Below are positions 1 through 8,156 of a DNA stretch of 64,000 nt, piece after piece (position 1 is the first letter of the stretch; each line of letters begins with the position of its first letter). Location: NCBI RefSeq assembly GCF_005871165.1, contig NZ_SWKP01000003.1, forward strand, positions 1-64,000, in the 5' to 3' direction. Origin of the DNA: Maricaulis alexandrii (lineage in GTDB: Bacteria; Pseudomonadota; Alphaproteobacteria; Caulobacterales; Maricaulaceae). A program made the translations under genes and the position numbers. Under the pieces are notes generated by a model. It made no database searches, was not told the origin of the DNA, and was given only the letters and a program-made list of their open reading frames with translations.

Positions 1-2
1 AC

Positions 3-116
3 GCCGGCAAACCACCCAAACTCGTCAACGTCGCCGTCATGCGAAAGCTCATCGAGGCTGCAAACCTCGTCCTGAAACGCCAAACACCATGGCAATCAGA
101 AATGCAAACGACATAG
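3..116 (+). CDS. IS110-family transposase, C-terminal fragment (cut by window edge)
   Basis: The reading frame is open from the left edge to a TAG at 114-116 and encodes 37 residues, including AVMRKLIEAANLVLKR and a QTPW run close to the stop. This is the typical C-terminal tail of IS110-family DEDD transposases, which end in a conserved MRKLI...LNxxL helix. The rest of the gene lies upstream of the window, so it cannot be said whether the element is intact. The stop codon is only a few bases from a perfect palindromic repeat. IS110-type elements lack classical terminal inverted repeats and often sit beside such repeats. Family assignment rests on the tail alone. Confidence 0.72.
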   Translation, partial: AGKPPKLVNVAVMRKLIEAANLVLKRQTPWQSEMQTT

Positions 117-119
117 TTG

Positions 120-145
120 CTTCTCCCCGGGGAGAAGGAGGTCTG
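120..145. repeat. REP-like palindrome next to IS110 end
   Basis: Bases 120-137 form a perfect 18-bp palindrome (CTTCTCCCC and its complement), followed by AGGAGG. The same core recurs near 12.15, 12.63, 12.69 and 18.95 kb, so this is one copy of a dispersed intergenic repeat. A related piece, CTCTCCCCTCACGCG, lies near 169-183, and the purine-rich GAGGGAGAGG just before the gene at 236 resembles another half. Confidence 0.6.
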
Positions 146-235
146 ACCGCCACGATTCGATATCTGCACTCTCCCCTCACGCGAAACCGGCACGCGACTT
201 GCTCTTGTCCGGCTAGAGCCGAGGGAGAGGTTTCA

Positions 236-1189
236 ATGCGTGACACCTATATGCAGCAATTTGCCAGCCGCTGGTCTGAAGACAGCCGCCGGACATTCCG
301 CAAAAAGCCCACGCTGGTGCGCCATAACTACAATGAGCACCACGCCTTTTCCGATGTCGCCCTGGCGGCTCTGATCGATCGCCATCCGCGGGACCTGATC
401 GATTTCTGCACAATGGGCGATGACGCCACCGATCATGACAGCTGGCGCGCCGGGGATCCGGGCGAGCTGGGCGGTCTGGAACTGATCGAAGCGGTCCGGA
501 AGGGCAAGCTGTGGATCAATCTGCGCCATGCCATGGACAGTGACCCGCAATACCGGCCGATCTACGAGGCCATGCTGCGCGACATGAAAAAGGCCGACCC
601 CTCCTTCAAACCGCTCTCCGCCGAGGCGGGCATCCTGATTTCCTCGCCGACGGCGCAGGTTTTCCTGCATTCGGACGTGTCCGAGACGATGCTCTGGCAC
701 ATGCGCGGCATCAAGCGTTTCCGGACCTATCCGGCGCAGGCGCCCTATCTCAATCTGGATGATGTCGAGGCCGTCCTGCACAAGGACAAAACCGAGGACA
801 TCCCCTATGACCCGGCCTGGGATGACGATGCCTTCACCGTCGATCTGCATCCCGGCATGGCGGCCAACTGGCCGCTGCACGGGCCGCACCGGATCGAGAA
901 CCAGTCCGGGCTGAATGTTTCCGTGCCGTTCGAGATTTCCACGCCCCAATCGCGCCGCAAGAATGCCGTTCTCTACGCCAATGGCGTGCTGCGCCGCCAG
1001 TTCGGCTTTACGCCGAAATCGGTCGCGACCGAGGGTTTCGGCGCGATGCTGAAATGCGCACTGACGGCGATGGTGAAAGTGAAGATCAAGCTCTTCGGCG
1101 AGCCGGAGCGTCCCATGCCCAAGAGCGAGCGGACCTTCGATATCGATCCGGATGCGCCCACTGGCTATGTGGACCGTCAGGCGGCCTGA
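236..1189 (+). CDS. cupin/JmjC-like domain protein
   Basis: A 317-residue protein. The start at 236 follows a strong GGGAGAGG ribosome site; upstream in-frame ATGs would read through the repeat region. The segment around residues 155-185 (FLHSDVSETMLWHMRG, then KRFRTYP) looks like the first half of a double-stranded beta-helix with an HxD-like metal pair. WPLHGPHRIEN near residue 220 could supply the distal histidine. This arrangement is seen in JmjC/cupin-8-type Fe(II)/2-oxoglutarate oxygenases, sometimes annotated as transcriptional regulators. No signal peptide or membrane helix is visible, so it is probably cytosolic. The substrate is unknown, and catalysis is inferred from motif placement only. 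Confidence 0.6.
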   Translation: MRDTYMQQFASRWSEDSRRTFRKKPTLVRHNYNEHHAFSDVALAALIDRHPRDLIDFCTMGDDATDHDSWRAGDPGELGGLELIEAVRKGKLWINLRHAMDSDPQYRPIYEAMLRDMKKADPSFKPLSAEAGILISSPTAQVFLHSDVSETMLWHMRGIKRFRTYPAQAPYLNLDDVEAVLHKDKTEDIPYDPAWDDDAFTVDLHPGMAANWPLHGPHRIENQSGLNVSVPFEISTPQSRRKNAVLYANGVLRRQFGFTPKSVATEGFGAMLKCALTAMVKVKIKLFGEPERPMPKSERTFDIDPDAPTGYVDRQAA

Positions 1190-1193
1190 CGCA

Positions 1194-1610
1194 TCAGTTC
1201 AACGGTTCGCGTTCCGTCAGCCTTTGCACCATGACCATGATGATCCCGCATCCCAGCGCGATCGGAATGATATGGAACCAGAGCGGGATATCATCGGTCG
1301 CTGTTCCGGGAATGAAAACGAGGCGGACCAAAAAAATCGTGACCGTCAGGATGTTGAGGCTCAGGGCGATGTTCAGGGCGCGCCTGTGCAGGACAAGAGT
1401 CGCCAGAATGCAGGCCGCGAGCCCGTATTGACTGGCAATGTACCAGAGCGGTGTCGTGGCCGCGATGGCGTTGAGGTCCTGGCCGAGAAACCGGACGTCG
1501 GCTTCGCCGAGCAAGGCGCGCGTCCCCATCAGGGTCCAGATCGACACCCAGCCCAATTGGATCGCGAGCGCGATGGTCGTTGCCCGGGTTCGGCGCTCAT
1601 GGCTCAGCAT
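1194..1610 (-). CDS. small four-helix integral membrane protein
   Basis: 138 residues if started at the ATG at 1610, which has GGAGTG about 12 bases upstream; an ATG at 1646 would add 12 polar residues. Four hydrophobic segments are visible (about residues 13-32, 51-73, 78-98 and 110-128), with a short charged loop (GEADVRFLGQDLNA) between the first two. No catalytic motif is seen. It has the same size and helix layout as the product at 2242-2670, suggesting two diverged relatives flanking the DUF1489 gene. It converges with the cupin gene, with stops 4 bases apart. Function unknown. Confidence 0.6.
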   Translation of the reverse strand: MLSHERRTRATTIALAIQLGWVSIWTLMGTRALLGEADVRFLGQDLNAIAATTPLWYIASQYGLAACILATLVLHRRALNIALSLNILTVTIFLVRLVFIPGTATDDIPLWFHIIPIALGCGIIMVMVQRLTEREPLN

Positions 1611-1770
1611 CTCAAAACGCACTCCTGATTGTCTCACTCCGGCCAAGATTTTGACCCGATGAAAGTTGCGGCAATCTGAAACATCAGGTCCTACACCGGC
1701 CCTTGATGGGAAACAATTGTACCGCAGGGACGGCTTTGACCCCCGTCCGGAGTCGCCCTAAATCGGAAGC

Positions 1771-2208
1771 ATGGTCATGCATCTCGTCAAACTCTGCGTC
1801 GGCGTTTCTTCGGTGGAACAGCTGGAAGCGCATCGCGCCCGTGAAGTCGCCGCCCGCCAGGCGGCCGGTGAGCCGGCTGTCATGATGCATGTCACCCGCA
1901 TGACCCCGTCGAAAAAGGACGAGGTGGAAGCCGGCGGATCGCTCTACTGGGTGATCAATGGCTCCATCCAGTGCCGTTCCGAGATCATTGCGCTGGAACC
2001 GGTTGAAGGCGCGGACGGGATCAAGCGTTGCGCCATCATCATGTCGCCCGAGGTGATCCGCACGTCGCCTTCGCCGAAACGTCCCTTCCAGGGCTGGCGC
2101 TATCTCAAGCCGGAGGACGCCCCGCGCGACTTGTCCGGACCCGGTGAGGGCGGGGACGGCCTGCCGGACGATCTGCGGGCCAAGCTGATGGAAATCGGCG
2201 CCTGGTAG
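1771..2208 (+). CDS. DUF1489 family protein
   Basis: A 145-residue soluble protein. It starts MVMHLVKLCVG, the usual N-terminus of the alphaproteobacterial DUF1489 family (M-x-L-HLVKLCVG). WVINGSIQCRSEI, the FQGWRYL region and a C-terminal LRAKLMEIGAW also match the family pattern as I know it. Full family length is present. The start at 1771 is preferred over the in-frame ATG at 1777 because it reproduces the family N-terminus; GGAAG lies just upstream. The biochemical function is not established. It stands alone between two minus-strand membrane-protein genes. Confidence 0.8.
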   Translation: MVMHLVKLCVGVSSVEQLEAHRAREVAARQAAGEPAVMMHVTRMTPSKKDEVEAGGSLYWVINGSIQCRSEIIALEPVEGADGIKRCAIIMSPEVIRTSPSPKRPFQGWRYLKPEDAPRDLSGPGEGGDGLPDDLRAKLMEIGAW

Positions 2209-2241
2209 GCGGGGCTTCGGGGGCCCTGACTGCCTGACAGA

Positions 2242-2670
2242 CTATCGGTTCAGCCGCCGGGCATTCACCAGGTACTGGATCAGCATCAGCGTGCCGCTTT
2301 CCATGACGATGAAGGCCAGGGTAATGGCGGATTGTGCCGTGGGGATGCCGGTCAGCTGGATCCAGACCATGGCGTGTCCGAGGAGGCTGGCCAGATAGGT
2401 CCAGAAGGCCCATCGACGCTTGAGGACAAGCCCCGCCAGGCTCGCCCAGACGCCGCCGACATAGAGATAGCCAAATCCGGTGACCAGGATGGAATCGTAG
2501 AGCGTGGTTGCGGTCGCGGCGGTCTGGATGAATTCCCCCTCCCACAGGCCCAGACGGTAGGCCTGGAAGGCCAGACTCCAGCCGATCAGCCAGAGCGTCT
2601 GCAATCCGACCAGGGTCAGGGCAATCGCATAGGCGACAGGCGCGGGGTGGGAAGCGGTTTTCTGTGGCAC
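2242..2670 (-). CDS. small four-helix integral membrane protein
   Basis: 142 residues with four predicted helices (about 11-33, 55-74, 80-101 and 112-134) and short polar ends. The second helix carries VTGFGYLYVGGVWASLAG, followed by KRRWAFW. It resembles the product at 1194-1610 in size and topology, although identity is low by eye. There is no recognisable domain, transport motif or signal cleavage site. The neighbouring glutaminyl cyclase gene lies upstream on the same strand with about 100 bases between, so co-transcription is possible but unproven. Function unknown. Confidence 0.6.
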   Translation of the reverse strand: MPQKTASHPAPVAYAIALTLVGLQTLWLIGWSLAFQAYRLGLWEGEFIQTAATATTLYDSILVTGFGYLYVGGVWASLAGLVLKRRWAFWTYLASLLGHAMVWIQLTGIPTAQSAITLAFIVMESGTLMLIQYLVNARRLNR

Positions 2671-2772
2671 GGAGGGTCTTTGGCAAGGCGGCTTTGGCCG
2701 ACGATGCCACGTCGGGATGATGGCGACAATTCAATTCCTTGCGTGGAGCAACCGGATGCAGGTGCGCCGGGC

Positions 2773-3549
2773 TCAATCCGCGTCGGGCAGACGGATCTCG
2801 TACAGGGCCGGCCACAGCTTTCCGGTCACATAGATCTGGCCGGTTTCGGCATTCCAGGCGATGCCGTTGGGCACGGCATCCAGACTGCCGGCCACAGCGT
2901 CCGGAATAACCTCACCCAGGTCGATCAGCCCGGTCACCGTGCCGGTCTCCGGGTCGATCCGCACGATGAGGTCGGATTGCCAGATATTGGCCCAGATCTC
3001 GCCATCCACCCATTCCAGCTCATTGAGCCGCCGCACCGGGCGGCCGCCCAGGCGGACGGTGACCCGACGGGTTTCCTCGAACGTGGCCGGGTCCAGCCAG
3101 CGCAGCTCGGCCGTACCGTCGGAGAGGATGAGCGAGCTGCCGTCCTGGGTCAGGCCCCAGCCTTCGCCGTCATAATTGAACCGGCCGGTCGGCTCGAGGG
3201 TCCCGGCGTCGAAGATGAAACCGGTCTCGCGCCGCCAGGTGAGCATGTAGATCCGGTCGCCGATCTGCGTTGAACCTTCGCCGAAATAGGGCGGATCGAT
3301 CGCGACCGATTGTTCGACCTCACCACTGTCCAGATCGATACGGCGCAGACCGGAGGAGCCGACCCGGCCCGTGCTCTCGAACAGGCGGCCGTCCTCGATG
3401 AACAGGCCCTGGGTGAAGGCATTGGCGTCATGGGGATGTTCGGCGACGATTTGGGCGGTCTGCCGCGCCGGCATCTGGGCCTGGGCGGGAGCGGGCAGCA
3501 GGGCGGCCGAGGCCAGGGCCAGGCCGGTCAGGATGAAACGCACGGACAT
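2773..3549 (-). CDS. glutaminyl-peptide cyclotransferase (plant/bacterial type)
   Basis: 258 residues with a clear Sec signal peptide (hydrophobic core at about residues 6-20, AQA cleavage region), so it is periplasmic. The mature part is a five-bladed propeller type. FTQGLFIEDGRLFESTGRVGSS and LDSGEV come near the start, the central blades carry TWRRETGFIFD and GWGLTQDGSSLILSDGT, and LNELEWVDGEIWANIW followed by PNGIAWN lies toward the C-terminus. These are hallmarks of the papaya-type glutamine cyclotransferase family (PF05096), which converts N-terminal Gln of peptides to pyroglutamate. Length fits the family. It is followed on the same strand by the membrane protein at 2242-2670. Confidence 0.85.
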   Translation of the reverse strand: MSVRFILTGLALASAALLPAPAQAQMPARQTAQIVAEHPHDANAFTQGLFIEDGRLFESTGRVGSSGLRRIDLDSGEVEQSVAIDPPYFGEGSTQIGDRIYMLTWRRETGFIFDAGTLEPTGRFNYDGEGWGLTQDGSSLILSDGTAELRWLDPATFEETRRVTVRLGGRPVRRLNELEWVDGEIWANIWQSDLIVRIDPETGTVTGLIDLGEVIPDAVAGSLDAVPNGIAWNAETGQIYVTGKLWPALYEIRLPDAD

Positions 3550-3596
3550 GGGTGATCCCCTGTGAACTCGGCCCCAGCTTAGCGCGAATTGGGGCG

Positions 3597-4463
3597 TCAG
3601 GAAGGCGTTTTGACCGGACGGTTGTCGATCAGGCGGGTCGAGCCCAGACGGACAGCGGCCAGAACCCGGGTAGGCGTTTCCAGCGGTCCGTCGGGCAGTT
3701 TGGCCAGGGTGGTTGCACAGCGGGCCTCGACATAGTCCACGGCATCGAAACCGGCCCGGGCGGCGGTCTCGGCCTCGGCGCGCGCCTCGGCCAGCGGACG
3801 TCCGGCTTCCAGCGCGGCGGCGAAATCCGTCAGGATGGCATTGAGCCGGGCGGCCCGGCTGCGCTCATCGGCGGACAGATAGGCATTGCGCGAGGACATG
3901 GCGAGCCCGTCCTTCTCGCGCAGGGTCTCGCCGCCCAGAACGTCGATCGGGAAATCCAGATCCTTCACCATCTGCCTGATGACGAGCAGTTGCTGGTAGT
4001 CCTTCTCCCCGAAGAAGGCCATGTCGGGCCGGACCTGGTTGAACAGTTTGGCGACCACCGTCGCGACACCGTCAAAGAAATGCGGACGGGCCTCGCTCTC
4101 CAGGCCCAGGGCGGGGCCTTTCAGGCTGATACTGGCGCTATAGTCCTGCGGGTACATGATCTCATTGGTGGGCAGGTAGATCAGGTCGCACTGGGCGTCC
4201 GTCAGTTTCTCGGCATCCGCGATCAGCGTGCGCGGATAGGTGTCCAGATCCTCGCCGGCGGCAAACTGTTTCGGATTGACAAAAATGCTGGCCACCACAC
4301 GATCGCAATGGGCCTTGGCGAGGCGGACCAGGGAGATATGGCCCTCATGCAGGGCCCCCATGGTCGGCACGAAACCGATGCGCAGCTTGTCCTCGCGCCA
4401 GGTCCGGATGCGCGTGCGCAGGGCGGAGATTGTCGTGGCGTGGGGAATTTGGAGGTTTTGCAT
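3597..4463 (-). CDS. panC: pantothenate synthetase
   Basis: 288 residues, standard for PanC, the cytosolic ligase that joins pantoate and beta-alanine with ATP to give pantothenate for coenzyme A. The adenylate-binding signatures are present: VPTMGALHEGHISLV near residue 32 (HxGH), IFVNPKQF near 60, FFGEKDYQQL near 150 and the KMSK-like MSSRN near 190. The closing segment AAVRLGSTRLIDN is also typical. No panB lies adjacent in this window. It is divergent from the SPOR-type lipoprotein gene, with the shared promoter region at 4464-4549. Confidence 0.95.
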   Translation of the reverse strand: MQNLQIPHATTISALRTRIRTWREDKLRIGFVPTMGALHEGHISLVRLAKAHCDRVVASIFVNPKQFAAGEDLDTYPRTLIADAEKLTDAQCDLIYLPTNEIMYPQDYSASISLKGPALGLESEARPHFFDGVATVVAKLFNQVRPDMAFFGEKDYQQLLVIRQMVKDLDFPIDVLGGETLREKDGLAMSSRNAYLSADERSRAARLNAILTDFAAALEAGRPLAEARAEAETAARAGFDAVDYVEARCATTLAKLPDGPLETPTRVLAAVRLGSTRLIDNRPVKTPS

Positions 4464-4549
4464 GTCAGGTCCCGCAGATCAGGCCGGATGGGGGATAATC
4501 ATAAGCGATGATTGAGGCAAGCGCTCCGACTCGGTCTATACACAGAGCC

Positions 4550-5170
4550 ATGAAATCACTTCCTGTTTTTCTGCTGGCCCTGGGGCTGGCCGGATGTGTG
4601 ACCAGCGGTCCCGCACCGGACATGTCCCCGGCCCAGGCGCAAGCCCGGGTCGCGCCGACGGATTCGGCCCGTCTCGCCGATGCCACATCGCGGGAATTGG
4701 CACATCTGGCCCGCTTTGATCCGGATACGCTGGATACGGTCTATCCGGAGCTGCGCGCGCTGGCCGCCGCCCTGGTCGGGGCCAGTGCCTCTGCGGCGGG
4801 CGGTGACGCCATGACCCTGCCGGTCACGGAAACCGCCGCTCCCGCCAGACCGGCCGCCGCGCCGCCGGCCATTCCGGGCTTCAGTCTCCTCCATGCCGTC
4901 CACCTGGCCTCCTATCGCCGGGAAGACATGGCACAGCGGGGCTGGCGGGAGTTGCAGGCCCGTTATCCCGTGCTGGCTGGTCTGGACGCGCGTCTCGAAC
5001 TCGCCCATATCCCGGACCAGGGTGATTTCCTGCGTCTCAAGGCGGGGCCTTTCGACACCGCTGCCGAGGCCCAGTCCGTGTGCCGCCAGCTGGAAGCGGG
5101 CGGCCAGTATTGCCGGGCCACCGATTATACCGGTGCCGCCCTGGTTCCGGACGCGAGCGCCCAAGAGTAA
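4550..5170 (+). CDS. SPOR-like envelope lipoprotein
   Basis: 206 residues from the ATG at 4550, chosen because it places a lipoprotein signal peptide (MKSLPVFLLALGLAGC, lipobox LAGC) at the N-terminus. A Pro/Ala-rich linker at about residues 95-115 precedes a C-terminal domain of roughly 75 residues. That domain (FSLLHAVHLASYRR, GWRELQARYPVL, FLRLKAGPFDTAAEAQSVC, YC) matches the SPOR fold, which binds denuded septal peptidoglycan. Location directly before mipZ fits a division or cell-wall role, but that link is inference. The domain assignment comes from the paired G-W and L-x-A-GPF features. Confidence 0.7.
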   Translation: MKSLPVFLLALGLAGCVTSGPAPDMSPAQAQARVAPTDSARLADATSRELAHLARFDPDTLDTVYPELRALAAALVGASASAAGGDAMTLPVTETAAPARPAAAPPAIPGFSLLHAVHLASYRREDMAQRGWRELQARYPVLAGLDARLELAHIPDQGDFLRLKAGPFDTAAEAQSVCRQLEAGGQYCRATDYTGAALVPDASAQE

Positions 5171-5213
5171 ACTGGTACGATGATCCGGCCGGATCATCAG
5201 GGGATGGGGCGTT

Positions 5214-6101
5214 ATGGTGCAGAGTTCCGGGTTCCGACTTCCTTCCAGGCCGCTGGGCCGGGTCCGTGACGGCGTGAAAGCCGCGCACGTCATTGTCGTG
5301 GGCAATGAGAAAGGCGGCGCCGGCAAATCCACCGTCGCCATGCACCTGGCTGTTGCGCTGATGCGCATGGGCAAGACGGTCGGCGCGATCGACCTCGATC
5401 TGCGCCAGCGGACCTTCGGCCGCTATCTCGCCAACCGGACCCAATGGTGCGAGAAGCGCGGGCTCGACTTGCCGCGGCCGCACGAGATCATTCTCACCCC
5501 CTCCACCCTGCGCGATCTCGATCTCGCCGAGGCGGAGGAGACCGACCGCTTCTCCGACGCGCTGAGCGATCTGAAGACGCGCTGCGACTTCATCCTGATC
5601 GATGCGCCGGGTGCCGACACGCTGTATTCCCGCCTGGCCCATGCCAGTGCCGATACGGTGATCACGCCGGTGAATGACAGTTTCATCGATTTCGACCTTC
5701 TGGCCGAGATCGATCCGGAGACCTATCAGGTCGGCAAGCCGAGCCTGTATTCGGAAATGGTCTGGGAGTGCCGCAAGCAGAAAGCGGCGACCCAGAAACG
5801 CTCCATCGACTGGGTCGTGATGCGCAATCGCGTTTCCATGCTGGATGCCCGCAACAAGCGGCGGGTCGGCGAGGGGCTGAAAATGCTCTCCCAGCGCATC
5901 GGTTTCCGCCTGGCCCCCGGCTTTGCCGAACGGGTCATCTATCGCGAGCTCTTCCCGCTGGGTCTGACCCTGCTGGACCTGACCGAGAGCGGATCGACCG
6001 TGACCTTCACCATGTCGCACGTTGCGGCGCGGCAGGAGTTGCGGGATCTGCTGATCGTGCTCAAACTGCCAGGCCTTGAAGGCCAAACCATTCCGTTCTG
6101 A
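5214..6101 (+). CDS. mipZ: division-plane positioning ATPase MipZ
   Basis: 295 residues, or 275 if translation begins at the GTG at 5274. A deviant Walker A motif GNEKGGAGKST is followed by AIDLDLRQRTFGRYLANR, then FILIDAPGADT, PVNDSFIDFDLL, PSLYSEMVWECRKQ, DWVVMRNR and RVIYRELFPLGLTLLDL. This combination is specific to MipZ of Caulobacterales/Rhodobacterales, a ParA-like ATPase that forms a pole-to-centre gradient with ParB and inhibits FtsZ assembly. The 5214 ATG has a GGGATGGGG site; the 5274 GTG gives a more family-like N-terminus. A DnaJ-domain gene follows after 3 bases. Confidence 0.93.
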   Translation: MVQSSGFRLPSRPLGRVRDGVKAAHVIVVGNEKGGAGKSTVAMHLAVALMRMGKTVGAIDLDLRQRTFGRYLANRTQWCEKRGLDLPRPHEIILTPSTLRDLDLAEAEETDRFSDALSDLKTRCDFILIDAPGADTLYSRLAHASADTVITPVNDSFIDFDLLAEIDPETYQVGKPSLYSEMVWECRKQKAATQKRSIDWVVMRNRVSMLDARNKRRVGEGLKMLSQRIGFRLAPGFAERVIYRELFPLGLTLLDLTESGSTVTFTMSHVAARQELRDLLIVLKLPGLEGQTIPF

Positions 6102-6104
6102 TCC

Positions 6105-6584
6105 ATGACCCCATTTCTCACCGGCGTTCTTCTCCTGGCGGCCTTTCTGGGCGCGGCCTGGTGGTTTTCCCGGCAGAAAAGCGCCGATGCGACGCGCATG
6201 GTGCGCTATCTGCTCGGCGGCGGGGCGCTGCTGGCCGGTGCCGTGTTGTGCCTGCGCGGCGCCATCGTGCTGGGCGGACCGATCGGCCTGTTCGGATTGG
6301 GGCTGCTGGGCGTGAATCTGGGCGGTTTCGGCATGGGCGGAGGCCGCAGCCGGCAACAGTCGGGCGGTCAGTCCGCTCCGCCGCCGCAAGGCAGGATGAG
6401 TGTGGCCCAGGCCCGTGAAATCCTCGGCGTGCCGGAGGATGCCGATCTGGAAGCGGTGCAGCGCGCCCATCGCCAGCTGATGAAGAAACTCCATCCCGAC
6501 ACGCAGGATGGCTCGGCTGCCCTGGCGCGCCAGGTCCATGAGGCGCGCGACGTGCTGCTGGAACATTTCAAGCGCCAGCCGTGA
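6105..6584 (+). CDS. membrane-anchored DnaJ-domain protein
   Basis: 159 residues. Two N-terminal hydrophobic stretches (about 4-22 and 34-72, the latter Gly/Leu rich) are followed by a Gly/Gln linker and a C-terminal J domain (about 98-155). The J domain begins MSVAQAREILGVPEDA and contains the essential HPD tripeptide in KKLHPDTQDG. The anchor-plus-J arrangement resembles TIM14/DnaJ-like alphaproteobacterial proteins that recruit a DnaK partner at the inner membrane. It starts 3 bases after the mipZ stop, so the pair is very likely co-transcribed. The client is unknown. Confidence 0.82.
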   Translation: MTPFLTGVLLLAAFLGAAWWFSRQKSADATRMVRYLLGGGALLAGAVLCLRGAIVLGGPIGLFGLGLLGVNLGGFGMGGGRSRQQSGGQSAPPPQGRMSVAQAREILGVPEDADLEAVQRAHRQLMKKLHPDTQDGSAALARQVHEARDVLLEHFKRQP

Positions 6585-6644
6585 TGGTGATCACGCGGGC
6601 CGGCCCGGCTTTGCGTTAGCGATAAATCCCGGGGGGATACCGGG

Positions 6645-7019
6645 ATGACACAGGACATCAAGGACAGGATCGATCACAGGACCGGCGCGCCGCTGGGGCA
6701 GACCGCGCGGATACTGCCCCTGCATGTGCGCGAACCGGAGGAAGAGGGTGACCTGTTCGGCCGTCCCGGCTCCGAAAGCCGGCCCGAAGACCGACCGGCC
6801 CGCCAGACCAGAGGCAAATCCCGGATTGCGCGGCTGACGACGGCCGAGACCGAAACGCTGGTGCGGGACCTTCACAGGCTCAGCGAGATTTGCGACCGGA
6901 ACGGGCTGGACCAGGCCGCGGCCCTGATCGAGGTCGCCGCCCGTGTGGTGGAGACACGCGCCCGCCTGGCCTCCATGGAAGCGCTCTATGGCGACCCCTC
7001 GGACATGGGCCTGCTCTGA
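6645..7019 (+). CDS. conserved small hypothetical protein
   Basis: 124 residues, hydrophilic. The N-terminal half is charged and Pro/Arg rich, probably disordered. The C-terminal half (about 60-115) is helical: LTTAETETLVRDLHRLSEICDRNG, then AAALIEVAARVVETRARLASMEALYG. A GGGGGATACCGGG tract lies just upstream of the ATG. It ends at 7019, one base before the dprA stop on the opposite strand. No domain recognised. It follows the DnaJ gene after 60 bases and may be a third gene of the mipZ transcription unit. Confidence 0.55.
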   Translation: MTQDIKDRIDHRTGAPLGQTARILPLHVREPEEEGDLFGRPGSESRPEDRPARQTRGKSRIARLTTAETETLVRDLHRLSEICDRNGLDQAAALIEVAARVVETRARLASMEALYGDPSDMGLL

Positions 7020-8156
7020 TCAGGGCGTCTGGACCAGTCCGCCGGGCAGGCGGGCGAGATGGCCCTCCTGTTCCAGTTCCATGAGGGCGGCCTGGACCTG
7101 GCCGGGCGGCAATCCGCTCTGCCGGGCCAGCTCATCCGCCGACACCGGGGCCGGAGACAGGAGGGCGCGCAGCCGCGCCACCGGGTCGACCGGTGCCTCC
7201 AAGTCGGGACTGACCGTTTCAACGTCATCCAGCCAGTCCGTTTTCAGCAAGTCCGCATCATCCGTCGCAGCCTCCCGCAGGCCGAACGGCAGGGGCGGGC
7301 TGTCACGCAGGATGGCCAGGATGTCCTCCACGCTCTCCACCAGATGGGCGCCCTCGCGCAGAATGCGATTGGTGCCGCGGGCGCGCGGATCGATCGGTGA
7401 GCCGGGAACGGCCATCACCTCCCGGCCCTGTTCCGCCGCCAGGCGGGCGGTGATCAGGGAACCGGAGCGTAGCGCCGCCTCCACCACCAGCACGCCGCGC
7501 GACAGGCCGGAGATCAGCCGGTTGCGGCGCGGGAAGTCGCGGGCGCGCGGGGAGTGGCCCAGCGGCATTTCACTGACCAGGGCGCCCTGTTCGGCGATGG
7601 CGGCATGCAGGCGGTCATGTTCCGGCGGGTAGACATGATCCAGACCGCCGGCCAGCACGGCGACGGTCCCGGTCTCCAATGCCCCGGCATGGCAGGCGCC
7701 ATCAATACCGCGCGCCAGACCGGACACCACGCACACCTCTGCCGAGCCCAGCCCATGGGCCAGTTCGCGGGCCAGGCGCAGTCCGGCCGCAGAGGCATTG
7801 CGCGCGCCAACCATGCCGCAGGCGAAAGCATCGAGCAGTTCCGTTCGTCCCTTCACCGCGATCACGGGCGGGGCGTCGGGAATGGCGGCGAGGGCCGCAG
7901 GATAGTCGGAATCACTCAGACAGAGCAGGCGGACACCGGCCCGGTCGGCGGCTTCGATCTCGCGCGAAACACGGTCGGCATCGGGAATGGCCGGGATGGC
8001 GCGTCCGGCGCGGCGGGCGCGTCCGGGCAGGGCGTCGATGGCCTCGGCGGGGGTGTCGTAACGGGCCATCAGCCGGGCAATGCCGACAGGGCCGAGGCCG
8101 GGCGTCCGCGCCAGGCGGAGCCAGTCAATCAGGGGCGTATCAGCCCCGCCGCTCAC
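7020..8156 (-). CDS. dprA: DNA processing protein DprA (Smf)
   Basis: 378 residues. The start is set at a GTG at 8156 because it overlaps the plsY stop (GTGA); the open frame continues to 8933 but that stretch is antisense to plsY and non-coding in this frame. An N-terminal helix-hairpin-like region (WLRLARTPGLGPVGIARLMARY) precedes the Rossmann core with MVGARNASAAGLRLARELAHGL, VVSGLARGIDGACHAGAL, TVAVLAGGLDHVYPPEH, FPRRNRLISGLSRGVLVVEA and SGSLITARLAAEQGREVMAVPG. A C-terminal winged helix (about 318-378) completes the protein. DprA loads RecA on incoming single-stranded DNA during transformation. Confidence 0.92.
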   Translation of the reverse strand: MSGGADTPLIDWLRLARTPGLGPVGIARLMARYDTPAEAIDALPGRARRAGRAIPAIPDADRVSREIEAADRAGVRLLCLSDSDYPAALAAIPDAPPVIAVKGRTELLDAFACGMVGARNASAAGLRLARELAHGLGSAEVCVVSGLARGIDGACHAGALETGTVAVLAGGLDHVYPPEHDRLHAAIAEQGALVSEMPLGHSPRARDFPRRNRLISGLSRGVLVVEAALRSGSLITARLAAEQGREVMAVPGSPIDPRARGTNRILREGAHLVESVEDILAILRDSPPLPFGLREAATDDADLLKTDWLDDVETVSPDLEAPVDPVARLRALLSPAPVSADELARQSGLPPGQVQAALMELEQEGHLARLPGGLVQTP

